A stretch of DNA of 64,000 nucleotides from Cryptomeria japonica (taxonomy: Eukaryota; Streptophyta; Pinopsida; Cupressales; Cupressaceae): the NCBI RefSeq assembly GCF_030272615.1, contig NC_081412.1:39548791-39612790 (forward strand), written 5' to 3'. This document shows, piece by piece, positions 1-11,299 of the stretch. A program made the translations under genes and the position numbers. A model generated the notes under the pieces. The model worked only from the letters and a program-made list of their open reading frames with translations. It was not told the DNA's origin and made no database searches. Each line of letters begins with the position of its first letter. Positions within the stretch are counted from its first letter, which is position 1.

Positions 1-738
1 TACTATAGGAACTACTCTTAAGTCTACAATAAGAGCATAAGATATATTAATTATGTAACTTATAGGATTATATGATAACATAAATGATTAATGAGCCATG
101 AAAATATTATTGCCAACCTTAGGTGATGCATGTTGTTACACTTATGCAATATCTAGTGATGATCACAAGTAACATGGAATGCTTTCCCATCATCACAATT
201 TGTTTAAAGGACCATGGAAAAGGATGGGGTTTGTGATGCAACATAGCATGTATTGACATTCCTTTTTGGATGGGATGTACTTATGATATTATGTGTTAGC
301 AAGTAAAGAGAAGTAAATGATGATTATATTAAGGTTGAATCTAGTCTCCTTTGCTAGATGGCTACTATGTTGTACTTGTGAGGTTAATTTATTCATGTTA
401 TATATGTGTTTTGGATGCCTAAGCTAGTCACTATGTTTATATGTTCTGTAGGTATGAGTCATTCACCTACATATAAGCTAGCCCCCATGTGTACCTATGA
501 GGTGCATAAGAGCTAATCACTAATGTAAGAGTGACACAAGTGAGAACTAGCAAACTTGTGCATAAGAATTGTAAGTTTAAGCCCATCATTGTATGAACAT
601 GGGATGTTGGAACGCTATGGTCCCTAAGTGGTTTTGTGTACATTTGTACACTAATAAGTGGCATAGAACCAATATTTTATTAGAATGTGTTTATTATTAT
701 TCTATTCTAATTAGATTAAACTAAATGTAAAACCTTAA
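1..738. other. Intergenic, no gene seen
   Basis: AT-rich sequence with only short chance reading frames. No coding similarity, RNA gene or clear repeat boundary was recognised. The last five bases (CTTAA, 734-738) are the left target-site duplication of the gypsy element that follows. Confidence 0.6.
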
Positions 739-1516
739 TGATGCAAAAACATCACCAATAATGGATTCTATTTTTGAAATTAACCACTTGTGGGATGTCA
801 AATGGGCACTAGATAGGGCAATGCTTATTTTTAAATCTTTTTTTTAGCACTATTGGTTGGTGCAAGCCAGGGATAGATACTTAATTTGTAAATTTGGAGT
901 TGTTTCAACCTATTTTTGGCAAAATTTGTGTGAAATCATGGACTTGGTCAGCCTCTTCTTACAACCTTATCATTTTTTTATTTAAGTTGGGTTATGTTTT
1001 TAGTGGAGAGGTGAAAACAATTGGCTAATAAAAAAGATAAAAGGATATGTTGTTGTTACTATTCTCTTAGTCTAAGGTAAGATAAGAGTGAGAGAATGTT
1101 TTGGTAAAGTAAGGAGAGATAGTTTGTTGTGTGCAAAGAATTTGGCTCCTAAGTGATGGGTGGTGTAAAGCCTCTTGGATGGTAGTCATAAAAATCTGTA
1201 TTCATATCATTGTGGAAGGAAGTGTGAGTTTGGGTGAGCAATATGTGTGGGTGTTTTGTTTGTTATGTTTTCTCTTTAGTTTAGTGAGTCATATTGTAGT
1301 AGATGCAGATGGTTCAATTAAAACAATATGAGTGTTGGTGATAGGAGTTAACAATCTAACAATTATATGCAACAATATTACTATATCTATGAATCTATCA
1401 TTTAATATAATCCTTATTTAGTTTTTCTTACTATGCTCTTGTAATCTCTTTTGATCTTTAGGTGAGTTGTTTGAATCATCAACCCTTCATTGGGGTGTTG
1501 ATTTAGATCTACATCA
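739..1516 (+). repeat. 5' LTR of the 739-6909 gypsy element
   Basis: Starts TGATGCAAAAACATCACC and ends TCTACATCA, directly before the tRNA-Met-like primer site. It matches the split 3' LTR throughout: for example the segment with AACAATATGAGTGTTGGTG at about 1.32 kb recurs at about 5.38 kb, and CTTTTGATCTTTAGGTGAGT at about 1.45 kb recurs at about 6.84 kb. Confidence 0.85.
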
Positions 1517-4142
1517 ATTGGTATCAGAGAAAGGTGATCCTTGGATTGAGAGTGTGAGAAGATCTCTGCTATTGTTGGAAAAGTTATGCAAATGAATTTT
1601 AGGTGGTGCTAGTAGATGACGTGGGAGATTTGAAGCATCCAAAACTGCAAATTTAGCTCAAGGAATGAGAGAGATGTAAATAAGAAAGAAGGGGAGTTCA
1701 TCTTGAAGATGTAAGTGATGAAGAAGGAGAAGTGACTCAAGAAACTCAAGGGCATGAAGAAGTGGTGGATGTTTCAAAGACTAGATTTCTTACAACCATT
1801 ACAAATATTAGAGGTACACCTAGATTAAATACACTCTATTATAATGGAAGATTGAATGGTGAAGAGATCATAGATTGGATTACAATGGTGGAAACATATT
1901 TTGACTATGAATCTATAAAAGAATCCAAGAAGGTCAAATTTACTTGTACAAGGTTAAAAGGTCATGCAACTTTATGGTGGGACTATGTACAAATTGAAAG
2001 ACAAAGAAAAGGGAAAGAAGAAATTAAAAGTTGGAGTAAAAAGGTGATGAAGTTGAAGACCAAATTCTTACTTTCAAAATATATGTTGAGTCTATTCAAA
2101 ATGCTATAAAACTTGAGACAAAGGGAAGCAGATGTAAGGGAGTATATTGAGGAGTTCTACAAACTCACTATAAGGGTTGGACATGTAGAAGATGACTCAA
2201 TAAATATAACAAGTTATGTGAATGGATTGCATTTAAATATTCCAGATGAAATTAGTATGTTGGAATTTAGAAGCATATAGGAAGCCCATCAAGGTTCTTT
2301 AAAGGTTGAAGAGAAGTTAATTTAGAAGGCAACAAAATAGTTCAAGAGGATGAGGAAGGTCCACTATTGGAAAAAAAAAAGCAAATAGTAGAAAGGAACA
2401 ACAAACATGTGAAGAAGAAATCAATACTTCACAAAATAATTATTTCAATCAAGGTGCAAGAGGAAGATAATATTTTTCAAGAGGAAGAGGTTATTATGGA
2501 AGAGGTAGAGGAAGATTTTTTACACACTCATACTATTAATATGGAGAAGTTGGGCATAGAGAATTTGAATATCCTCAAGTACAACAAGATAGTTGTAAAA
2601 AGAGTGTGGCTAGAAATCATGTTGCACAAGTAAATGTAGAAAGTGTTGTATCACCTCAACATATAGAATAATTAGAACAAGGAGAATCATTAATGTTCAT
2701 GAGAGTTTTATTAAAACTAGAGAAAGAAAAGAAAGACCATGAACAAAGAAGAAGTTTATTTAAGGTTGTGTGCAAATCAAGTGGAAAATGTTTTTAAGGT
2801 ATTTGTATACAACAATAGTACATATAATTTGGTGTCACAACAATTGGTGAAGCTAAAACTAAAAAAGGACAAAGCATCCCAATCCTACAAAGTTTCTAGG
2901 TTACAAAGAGGTCAACAACTCTTGGTAAGTGAACAAAGTTTGGTTAGTTTTCAATTTGAAAATTACAAAGATGAAGTTATGAGTGATAAATGCTTATGGA
3001 TGCTTGTCATATTGTTTTGGGTAGACCTTGGCAATTTGTTAGAGAGGCTATGTGTGATGGAAGAAAAAATATATACATTATTGCTAAGGATGGAAATAAA
3101 TTGACTCTAAGATCATTGAAGAAAATCTTTGAAATAGAAAATAGTCCTATTGTGTGTTTGAGCATGGAGAAACAATTGTTGAAGGCAACAAAAGAGGTTA
3201 GGGGTAATCGACATGCAGTAGATAATGGCAAGAAGAAGAGTGATGTTGAAGGTAAGCATAAATTTTTCAAAGAAGTGAAAGAATGCTCAAGAGAGGACAC
3301 TAAATATGCTAACTTCAAAAGTAAAATTCACAATTTTTTAGTTGGAGATTTAGTATTTTCTCGTATACAGAAGGAGAGATTTATGAAAGGGATCCATGAT
3401 GAATTATAATGGGAAGTACTAGGACCATGTGAGGTCCTTAAGAAATTTGCAAAAATAATTTATGAAATAAGGCTTTCGAAAGGAGTAAATATTTCAGTAA
3501 TTTTTAATATCATGAAGGACAAACAAGTGCATAAATAAATGAGTGTTTAGTTGTGCAAACGAATAAGCACCAAAATGAACGTTTATAAGGAATGTAGAGT
3601 AAAGAAATAAAATTGAAAGGATGGAGAAATTCCTTGGATAAAAGCAATGATGGGATTTCAATCCCAAGATTCTCTAAATGTCAAAGTATGAAACTTATGG
3701 AACATTTCTTTCTACCTATTGAGTTTTATGAAGGAGCATCACCAACAATAGATTCTATTTTTGGAATTGACAAAGTTTGTGGGATGTCAAATGATGATAC
3801 ATGGGGTAGTATGCCTATTTTTAAAACTTTTTCTTACTATTGTTGGTTGATGCAGGACAAGGACAAATATTTAATTTGTTTTCAAAGCTATTTCAACCTA
3901 TTTTTGGCAAAATTTGCATAAGGTAATGGACTTGGTTATCCTCTTATTGCAATCTTATCATTTTTCTTTATTTAAGTTGTGTTTTGTTTTTAGTGGAGAA
4001 GTGAAAATAGTGGGTTAATAAAAAAGAAAAGAAAGAAGTTGTTGTTACTATTCTCTTAGTATGAGGTAGGATAAAAGTCAAAATAATTTTTTGGTAAAGT
4101 GGGGAGGGATAGTTTGTTGTGTGAAAATAATTTAGCTCTTGG

Positions 4143-5188
4143 TGTCATCAGAATCAGAAAAAGAGGGAAATCAAAATCTAAATCTAAGCTATCATGAAAG
4201 CTTAATTGAAACAAAATAACCTTAATGACAATCAATGAAAGTGCAAACAAGAATTGAAACTAAAACCTTTATGCAAACCTAGTCTCAATTTGTTCGCCTT
4301 GCTTCCATTGTCTTTCTTTCTCTTCAACTGCAAGTCAGATGTCGCTCTCAATAGATTGTGCACCTATAATGAAAGTTTGATGACGTAATTGCAAAGATAT
4401 TTGAAAAATGTGTGGTCCCGATTATGGAAAAGATTGATAAATTTATAGAAGATTGGAGAATCAGGATGGATTCAAAAAGATGGCATAAAGCAGCTTTTGA
4501 CTAGGCATATCTCCTTTTTCAAATTTTAAATTGAGATTAAAGAGATATTCTCCAAGAAGAAAAAGAAAATCAAAAGCTAACTGGTTACTTCCATTTTCAA
4601 TTTTTAAGAAAATATGATAATGATTTTTGAAAATCATATAAAGTAGATGATGACATACTTTCCATTTTCGAGAAATTGGGAGAATATGAGAAAATAATTG
4701 ATTTAAATTGGATAATGATTTATTTTAATTTTTAAAATCATTTTCTGGATTTTATTATCATTTTTGAATTTGGATGAGGATAATTAAAAATTAAATTAAT
4801 TAAACAAATAAAGACTTGTTTCCATTCTTGATTTTTAAAAGAAGATAATTAAGATTTTATTAAATAAATATAAATTTATTTTATTATGATGAGATAATTA
4901 GCTAATTAAATAATTTAATGAATAATTAAATTATTCAATTATGAGAAAAATAAATTTGAATTTAATTAAATAATAAAAACTATTTAATTAAAGTGGGATT
5001 GAACTAATCAAATAATAAAGATTATCCAATTGAAGTTAGGAAATGAATGATTAGTAATGAAATGATTTAAATGATTAGGAAAATAGAAAATTTGAATTAG
5101 AAGAATGACACTTGATCAATTAATCGATTAGGGCGGAATTGTTAGTAAGTTAGTGTGCGCAAGCATGGTGCAATTTTGGGTGTCTACA
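4143..5188 (-). mobile_element. Solo LTR, TGTAGACACC family, nested in the gypsy 3' LTR
   Basis: On the minus strand it begins TGTAGACACCCAAAATTGC and ends CTGATGACA. It interrupts the older LTR exactly, and the flanks are CTTGG (4138-4142) and CCTGG (5189-5193), a 5-bp TSD differing at one base. The middle is extremely AT-rich (runs of TTAATTAAAT). There is no internal coding region, so this is an LTR left by recombination. Other members of this group lie at 13495, 19152 and 52810. Confidence 0.8.
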
Positions 5189-5453
5189 CCTGGGTGATAA
5201 TTGGTGTAAAGCCTTGGATGGTAGTCATGTTGGTGGTGTTTAGAAGAAAAAGTTGTCATATTATTGTGGAAGGAAGTGTGAGTTTGGGTGAGTAATCTTT
5301 GTGGGCTATTTGTTTGTTATATTTTCTCTTTAGTTTAGTGAATCATCTTGTAAGAGAGGAAGTGGAAATTAAAACAATATGAGTGTTGGTGTTGGGAGTT
5401 AACAATCTAACAATTATATGCAATAATATTACTATAATTATCTATGAATCTTT

Positions 5454-6786
5454 TGTTAGCATAATTGATGGAGATGATGATGAGATGAGAAGATGATCGG
5501 TAAAGTTGATATGATCAGGTATATGTTGTCATTGATGTCAACTAGTTTGACCCGATGCAAAACTAACAGAGGAGAGAAGGAGAAGTTGAATCATGCATTG
5601 TGGTTATAATTGAGTGTTGCGATTCAGAATATATGTTCATAACATTAGCATGAGTCTGCGATTGAAATCGCATCAAGTTTGGTGAACCAGAAAGCACATT
5701 TATAATTGATTGTTATGAACTTTGTGAAGAAGAATGAATACCGGTATCAGATCTTCAACTGGTAACGATTTAAGGTTTGGCGGTGGATCTTATCATGATC
5801 ATAACTTAGTGATGACGTTTCATAAAGTGTGTGTAATGATAAAGATGGTATTTGAGCGCGTACAAGGATCGAATTTCTTGGGAAATAGCAAAGTGCTTAG
5901 AAGAATGGAACAAGGGTTTGATTGCTTATCAAATCAATGTAAGATGATCATTCAACGACAGAAATCATCTAGAAATTTTTTGTAATGATCTGTAATGTAT
6001 TTTCGCAGAGTGTTTTGTCGTGCTAAATATAAATTCATTGCATCTTGTTGATGTAATTAGGGCTTGTAGCCGCCCTAACTGAAAAGTGTATTTAGGGCTA
6101 GTTGGAGAAGGGTTTTTGTGTCAGTAGTTTTAGAAGAAGGTATTGTCGAACCAGTTTGAAGTGTCTGCATGTGTATAGCAGATTTGTGCTAAAAAGGATC
6201 TGTACTAGCAAGCAAGGAAGTGTTGTAATCATATCATTTGCCCTGTTATTCCCTAACAATTACAGTAGTCTGAAATCCCTTAACTGGGTAAATCCTAGCA
6301 AGTCTGATATTATAAATCCCTTCACCGGCTGGCTCATTAATTTGAGTTTGAAATCCTCTAACAAGGTTACTCTTAACAGGGTAGAACTCCTAACAGGGTT
6401 GAGGCAAAATCCCTTGGCTGGGTGACTCCTAACAGGGTATGCTCTTAACCAAGCATATTGTAAGCTCTTAACCAGGCTAGGCCTTTAACCGGACGCATTC
6501 CAAAAGAGTGCAAATACATATTGTGGGTGCTAATTCCCACCGTGGTTTTCCCAGTTGGGTTTCCACGTCAAAAATCTTTGTGTTCATGTGGTGGATGCAT
6601 TGTTGATTTGTGCATTTAATATCTTTACTTTGTTTTCATATTGACGATAACTTGAGTGAATGGTTTGGTAAATCAGCTTAGAAGATTGTTTGAGTAGTTA
6701 CCGGTACAATTTTGTGAAGTGTTGCAAATTTATTTTATTATTGATTCACCCCCTCTCTCAGTAATAATTGGATCCTCATAATAACA
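5454..6786 (+). mobile_element. Solo LTR, Ty1/copia type, nested in the gypsy 3' LTR
   Basis: Begins TGTTAGCATAATTGATGG and ends CTCATAATAACA, with perfect 5-bp target duplications TCTTT at 5449-5453 and 6787-6791. Near its end is the ATTCACCCCCTCTC motif often seen just before the end of plant copia LTRs, preceded by a CCCACCGTGGTTTTCCC block at 6537-6553. Short tandem words such as CCTAACAGGG and CTCTTAACC recur at 6.36-6.48 kb. There is no internal coding region. Confidence 0.88.
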
Positions 6787-6909
6787 TCTTTTATTTAATA
6801 TAATCTTTATTTGGTTTTTGTTACTTTGTTCTTGTAGTCTCTTTTGATCTTTAGGTGAGTTGCTTGAATCAACAACCCTTCATTGGGACCTTTATTCAAG
6901 TCTACATCA

Positions 6910-7469
6910 CTTAATGAATAGCTGTGATTTAAAGTGAGATTAGATATCTAATATAAGAAAGGAAGATGAATTATCTTTATCTTTGGTGTACAAACTATGA
7001 GGTCTTTGATTCCCAAAAGGGACACATATGCAAGGTCATCATAAATGAATTCTCGAGGTTTAGGTTTGAGTGTAGGGATGATCTCTACATTTGGAGCTTA
7101 CCATATTCTAGTGTGACTATATATGTTGGCATACAATTCTTGTCATGATTGTGGCTGGATAAGTCATGAAACTAACACTTCTGAATTAAGGGGTGGTTAT
7201 TAAAATATTCTTTGCTTCCTTTTATGTCTAAATTTTCTTTTAAGGATGATAATATTTATAAATACCTTTGCAGAAGTTGAACTTTGAATATCAATTTCTC
7301 ATTTGTAGAGCCCCTTGATAGACCAATTTTATGCCTTAAACAAATATTTGAAGACCACACTCTCAAGCATGCAAATGGCATAGATGTAGATTCTAATTAT
7401 GATGAACATATTCTTATTTTGACCTCCCAAATGAATTACTTCTAATATGATTTCTCTATGTTATAGCTT
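6910..7469. other. Intergenic, nothing recognised
   Basis: After the gypsy target duplication (6910-6914) the sequence is AT-rich with only short chance frames. No repeat boundary, RNA gene or coding similarity was recognised. Confidence 0.5.
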
Positions 7470-7790
7470 ATGAATTAATTACATGTTGAATATCTTTAAA
7501 TACCAAGATATAACAAGTTGTTCAAACATGTGTCAGGCCAACTCCTAGCAAATATCAAAGGGGGGAGGGGGACTCAAGAATTTAAAATAGAAAACAAATG
7601 AATGTAAGGTCATTTTAAAGCACCTTTGGAATGAATTAATTACGTGTTGAATATATTTAAATACCAAGATATAACAAGTTGTTCAAACATGTGTCATGCT
7701 AACTCCTAACAAATATCAAAGGGGGGAGGAGGACTTAACAATTTAAAATAGAAAAAAATGAATGTAAGGTCATTTTAGAGCACCTTTGGA
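7470..7790. repeat. Tandem duplication, two units of about 160 bp
   Basis: Unit 1 is 7470-7630 and unit 2 is 7631-7790. Both start ATGAATTAATTAC(A/G)TGTTG and end CACCTTTGGA. They share a G-run (AAAGGGGGGAGG) and differ at roughly a dozen positions plus small indels. The units abut exactly, so this is a head-to-tail duplication. No coding content is seen. Confidence 0.9.
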
Positions 7791-8471
7791 TCAATTTTGA
7801 GCCCCCCTAAGATTGACCTTGGATAGGAAATGCAAAGTCTTGGTGATAAAAATATGTTCATTGAATTTTATGCTAGTAATATGGTGAACAATATGGTGAA
7901 TATACTAAAATAAGTGCAAATGGGGTTGGAATAAGGTCAAGTTATTAAAAAATATGTTAGTAGGAGTAAATGAATACATATAGAGATTGAGGAATGACCC
8001 AAACTTAATAGAAGAATGTAACACGTGTCAAAATATAATTACTTTAAGTCATTCCATCAAAATGAACCTAAAATCGAAAGGAAATTTTTTTAGACGTATA
8101 AATTTTACCATTATGTAGCTTGTAATTCTCTCTCAATGCATGTATTTTTCCCATTCTTTGATTAATACAATTTGATATGTTTCTTTAAATGAAAAAATGA
8201 TAATTTATTAAATGGTTAAAGATGAGCTGATTAAAGATTGCACTCACAAAGAATTCATCACAACTTTCACCAAAATTAAAAAATATAAATAAAATAAAAA
8301 ACTTTCACCAAAATATACTTCAAGTGTTATTAATTTTAATTTGGATAAATAAATGGCCATAAATACCCTTTCGAGGACGAAGACAGCGGCAGTGTTTCAT
8401 TGTCACGGAGGGAAAACCAGAATGAATAACAATCTGTTGATTTCTTATTCAGTTATAATCATACATTGCCA
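7791..8471. other. Upstream region of the PPR gene
   Basis: AT-rich non-coding sequence. It should contain the promoter and 5' UTR of the PPR gene, but no core promoter element can be assigned with confidence. A short upstream reading frame starts at 8422 and overlaps the PPR start; it is listed separately. Confidence 0.4.
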
Positions 8472-8532
8472 ATGCCATACATGGCCAATCTCAATCTCAA
8501 TCTCACGGCCTTATGCAAAGGGGGTCGGCTGA
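8422..8532 (+). promoter_or_regulatory. Upstream ORF overlapping the PPR start codon
   Basis: An ATG at 8422 opens a 36-codon frame ending at TGA 8530-8532, in a different frame from the PPR coding region and running across its first ATG (8472). If the transcript begins upstream of 8422, ribosomes that start here would pass the PPR start, so it could lower PPR translation. The transcript start is not known from sequence, so the regulatory role is inference. Confidence 0.35.
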
Positions 8533-10799
8533 AAGAGGCGCTACACATCCTCCTTACCACACATAACCCGCCTGTAGAATGTTGTACATATCTTCAACTA
8601 TTGGAGGCTTGCGTTTCCAAGAAATCCCTTTCAGAGGGTAAGCAAATCCACTCCCACATCACCCATATGGGATTTGGTTTTGCTACAGCTACATTTTTTC
8701 AAAACAAGCTTATCAACATGTATGTCAAGTGCGGTAGCTTGGTGAATGCTCGCAGAGTGTTTGACGACATAACTGAACGAGATGTCATTTCATGGAATAT
8801 CATAATTGCAGGTAACAGAAGATTTGGTTATCCTCACGAGGCATTGATCTTGTTTCATCAAATGCAACGAACGGGCGTCCAACCCGATCATTTTACCTTT
8901 TCCAGTATACTCCCAGTCTCTGCCAAATTAAGAGCTTTGGAAGAGGGCATGGACATCCACCAGAGCATAATGGAAAGAGGGATTTTATCAGATGTTGTTA
9001 TAAATGCCCTGGTTGATATGTATGCGAAATGTGGAAGAATACGCGAAGCACGTGAACTGTTTGACAAAATGCCTCAAAAGAATATGGTCTTATCGACTGC
9101 AATGATTGTTGGTTATACACAAAATGGCGAGCTTGGGGAAGCATTAAGGCTTTTCAAAGAAATGCCGCAAAGAGATGCGGTCTCGTGGAATGCGATGATT
9201 GCGGGATATGCGCAAAATGGGTTTGTTGATATGGCTTTAGAAATTTTGAAGCAAATGCAATTGGCAGGAGTGAGGCCAGACTCCACAACCTTTGCCAGCA
9301 TCCTCCCAGCCTGTGGCAAAATAGGAGTTTTGAAACAGGGCATGAACATTCATCAAAGTATAATTGAAGGCGGTTTTTTGTCAGATGTGGTAGTTGCAAA
9401 TGCCCTGGTAGATATGTATGCAAAATGTGGAAGCATGCACATGGCACGTGAACTTTTTGACAAAATGCCTCAAAGAGATGTGGTTTCCTGGACTGCAATC
9501 ATTGCGGGTTATGGACAAATTGGCGATCTTGACGAGGCTTTAAGGCTTTTCAGAGAAATGCCTCAAAGAAATGTGATCTCGTGGAATACAATAATTGCAG
9601 GATATACACAAAATGGGTTTGTTGAGAAGGCGTTGGAAACTTACAAGGAAATGCAGTTGGCAGGTGTAAAGCCAATCTCCACGACCTTTGTGAGCATCCT
9701 GCCAGCCTGTGCCAAAATGGGAGCTTTAGAACAGGGTATACACATCCATCAAACTGTAATTGAAAGTGGATTTTTGTCGGATGTTGTAGTTGCAAGTTCC
9801 CTAGTAGACATGTATGCAAAGTGTGGAAGCATACTCACAGCATACAAATTGTTTGACAAAATGCCTCAAAAAGATGTGGTCTCATGGAATGCAATAATTG
9901 TAGGTTATGCACAAAATGGATTTTCCAAAGGTGCTATCAAACTCTTTGAACTAATGAAGTACTCTGGAACAAACCCCGACCATGTGAGCTTCTTTTGCGT
10001 TTTATTAGCATGCATCCATGCAGGTTTGGTGGATGAGGGCTGTAAATACTTCAATGCCATGAGTGACTCTTATTGCATCATGCCTACATTTGATCATTAT
10101 GTGTGCATGGTTGACCTTCTTGGCCGTGCTGGCTATCTTGATGAAACTCTGAACTTTATTATTAAAATGCCTATAAAGCCTATGGTGGTTGTGTGGACGT
10201 CTTTGCTTGGTGCCTGTAGATCACATAAGAATATAAAGTTAGGAGTTTTTACAGCAAATCTTATATTTGAGCTGGATTCTAAATATGCTGCGACTTATGT
10301 TCTTCTAGCAAACATCTATGCAGAAATGGGCAGGTGGAGTGAGGTTCTAATGGTAAGACAGTTAATGAAAGATAGAGGAATTAAAAAGATACCTGGATGT
10401 AGTTGGATAGAAGACCAGAAAATGGTACATGCTTTTTGTGTGGGAGACAGATCACACCCACAGACACAGGAGATATATGGAAAGTTGGATGAATTGTCTT
10501 GGGAGATGAAGGCAGCAGGATATTTTCCAAATCCAAGACATGTACTGAATGATGTGGAAGAGGAGGAAAAAGAACTATTTCTCTGCCACCATAGTGAGAA
10601 ATTGGCAATCGCTTTTGGTTTGTTAAACACGCCCCCTGGAACAACCATTAGAGTCGTGAAGAATCTTCGAGTATGTACTGACTGTCACACTGCAACCAAG
10701 TTTATCTCCAAGATTGTTGCAAGACAAATTGTTGTGAGGGATGCGAATCGGTACCATCATTTCAAACAAGGGCAATGTTCTTGTGGAGATTATTGGTGA
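8472..10799 (+). CDS. DYW-class pentatricopeptide repeat protein (organelle RNA editing type)
   Basis: An intronless 775-residue PLS-class PPR protein with E and DYW regions. The start ATG at 8472 is the first in frame after an in-frame stop at 8427-8429; a second ATG follows at 8481. PPR motifs (repeated VVSWNAIIAGY, ALVDMYAKCGS and ARELFDKMPQ words) run from about residue 35 to 560. The E region holds GCSWIE. The C-terminal DYW domain keeps the putative deaminase and zinc residues: H707-S-E709, C735-x-x-C738, and the end HHFKQGQCSCGDYW. In this family PPR motifs read RNA bases and the DYW domain performs C-to-U editing in chloroplasts or mitochondria. No clear transit peptide is visible, so the organelle is unknown. 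Modules of 131-132 residues starting at residues 131, 262 and 394 are very similar in DNA, suggesting internal duplication. The target site cannot be read without the PPR code. Confidence 0.95.
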   Translation: MPYMANLNLNLTALCKGGRLKEALHILLTTHNPPVECCTYLQLLEACVSKKSLSEGKQIHSHITHMGFGFATATFFQNKLINMYVKCGSLVNARRVFDDITERDVISWNIIIAGNRRFGYPHEALILFHQMQRTGVQPDHFTFSSILPVSAKLRALEEGMDIHQSIMERGILSDVVINALVDMYAKCGRIREARELFDKMPQKNMVLSTAMIVGYTQNGELGEALRLFKEMPQRDAVSWNAMIAGYAQNGFVDMALEILKQMQLAGVRPDSTTFASILPACGKIGVLKQGMNIHQSIIEGGFLSDVVVANALVDMYAKCGSMHMARELFDKMPQRDVVSWTAIIAGYGQIGDLDEALRLFREMPQRNVISWNTIIAGYTQNGFVEKALETYKEMQLAGVKPISTTFVSILPACAKMGALEQGIHIHQTVIESGFLSDVVVASSLVDMYAKCGSILTAYKLFDKMPQKDVVSWNAIIVGYAQNGFSKGAIKLFELMKYSGTNPDHVSFFCVLLACIHAGLVDEGCKYFNAMSDSYCIMPTFDHYVCMVDLLGRAGYLDETLNFIIKMPIKPMVVVWTSLLGACRSHKNIKLGVFTANLIFELDSKYAATYVLLANIYAEMGRWSEVLMVRQLMKDRGIKKIPGCSWIEDQKMVHAFCVGDRSHPQTQEIYGKLDELSWEMKAAGYFPNPRHVLNDVEEEEKELFLCHHSEKLAIAFGLLNTPPGTTIRVVKNLRVCTDCHTATKFISKIVARQIVVRDANRYHHFKQGQCSCGDYW

Positions 10800-11290
10800 C
10801 TCAGAGAAGGAATTTGTAAACATAAGGATCCTATTGATTCTATTTCCATTTTCCATAATGTGTTATTTGCTGTGCTTGGAGATCCAGAACATGCTGTTAA
10901 CTCCATAAAATCATATTTAGAGTGTGCAATGTGCACAACTGCCTATATTATCCGAAGAATATTTGTCAAAGCTCGGTTTTATGATATTTAGCCGATAGGC
11001 TACTTATAGCGTGAGGTTTCAGTCGAAGCCTGTCTCACGGGGTAAAACCAATTTTCTATCTGGTAAGCTGTGCCGAAAAACAAGCTTCAGATGCTCAGAA
11101 AATCTACCAAAGAACTTTCAGAGGTCACAAAAATCTTTCCAGTTGTGAATCGTGATCGATCAGATTGTTATCTTTTTAATATCAATGGATTTGATTCATC
11201 GATGGCTACCATTTATTGCCTCCGACTCACAAATCTAAATCAATCGATGTTGAATTCGTCACCACCACATATTTAGTCTAAGACAACCTC
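10800..11290. other. 3' flank of the PPR gene
   Basis: Probable 3' UTR and downstream sequence. It is less AT-rich than the surrounding repeats and has no LTR or transposon signature. No further coding region was recognised. Confidence 0.4.
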
Positions 11291-11299
11291 TGGTCATAC

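Larger units (their letters stand above)
739..6909 (+). mobile_element. Old Ty3/gypsy LTR retrotransposon, broken, with nested insertions
   Basis: Two LTRs of about 0.78 kb flank an internal region, and the whole is framed by a perfect 5-bp TSD, CTTAA, at 734-738 and 6910-6914. The 5' LTR is 739-1516. The 3' LTR is 3729-6909 but carries two later solo LTRs (4143-5188 and 5454-6786); without them it is about 0.79 kb. A primer-binding site resembling initiator tRNA-Met (TGGTATCAGAG) begins at 1519. Parts recognised in the internal region are gag (about 1.73-2.3 kb, with a WWD-type capsid motif), an arginine/glycine-rich gag tail (about 2.46-2.56 kb), a protease-like segment (about 2.75-3.1 kb, GRPW) and an integrase C-terminal GPY/F-like module (about 3.33-3.5 kb), which points to a chromovirus-type lineage. 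Reverse transcriptase was not seen. The element is broken in many places. Where the LTRs were compared by eye they differ by roughly 13%, so it is old. Confidence 0.85.
3729..6909 (+). repeat. 3' LTR of the gypsy element, split by two solo LTRs
   Basis: The LTR is present in three pieces: 3729-4142, 5189-5453 and 6787-6909 (a few bases at each junction are duplicated target site). The pieces line up in order with the 5' LTR. The end TCTACATCA is followed by CTTAA, the right target-site duplication of the whole element. Confidence 0.85.

Noticed and set aside
1519-1530. tRNA-like sequence TGGTATCAGAG
   Set aside because: It is the primer-binding site of an LTR element, not a tRNA gene. No cloverleaf surrounds it.
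4700-5060. AT-rich stretch as a matrix attachment region
   Set aside because: The composition is explained by the TGTAGACACC LTR family; a separate function is not supported by sequence alone.
5454-6786. Possible host gene frames at 5734-5985 and 6102-6425
   Set aside because: Both lie inside a copia LTR with exact target duplications; LTRs of this type do not encode proteins.
9113-10856. Several minus-strand frames over the PPR gene
   Set aside because: They are mirror frames of the conserved PPR repeats and have no independent support.
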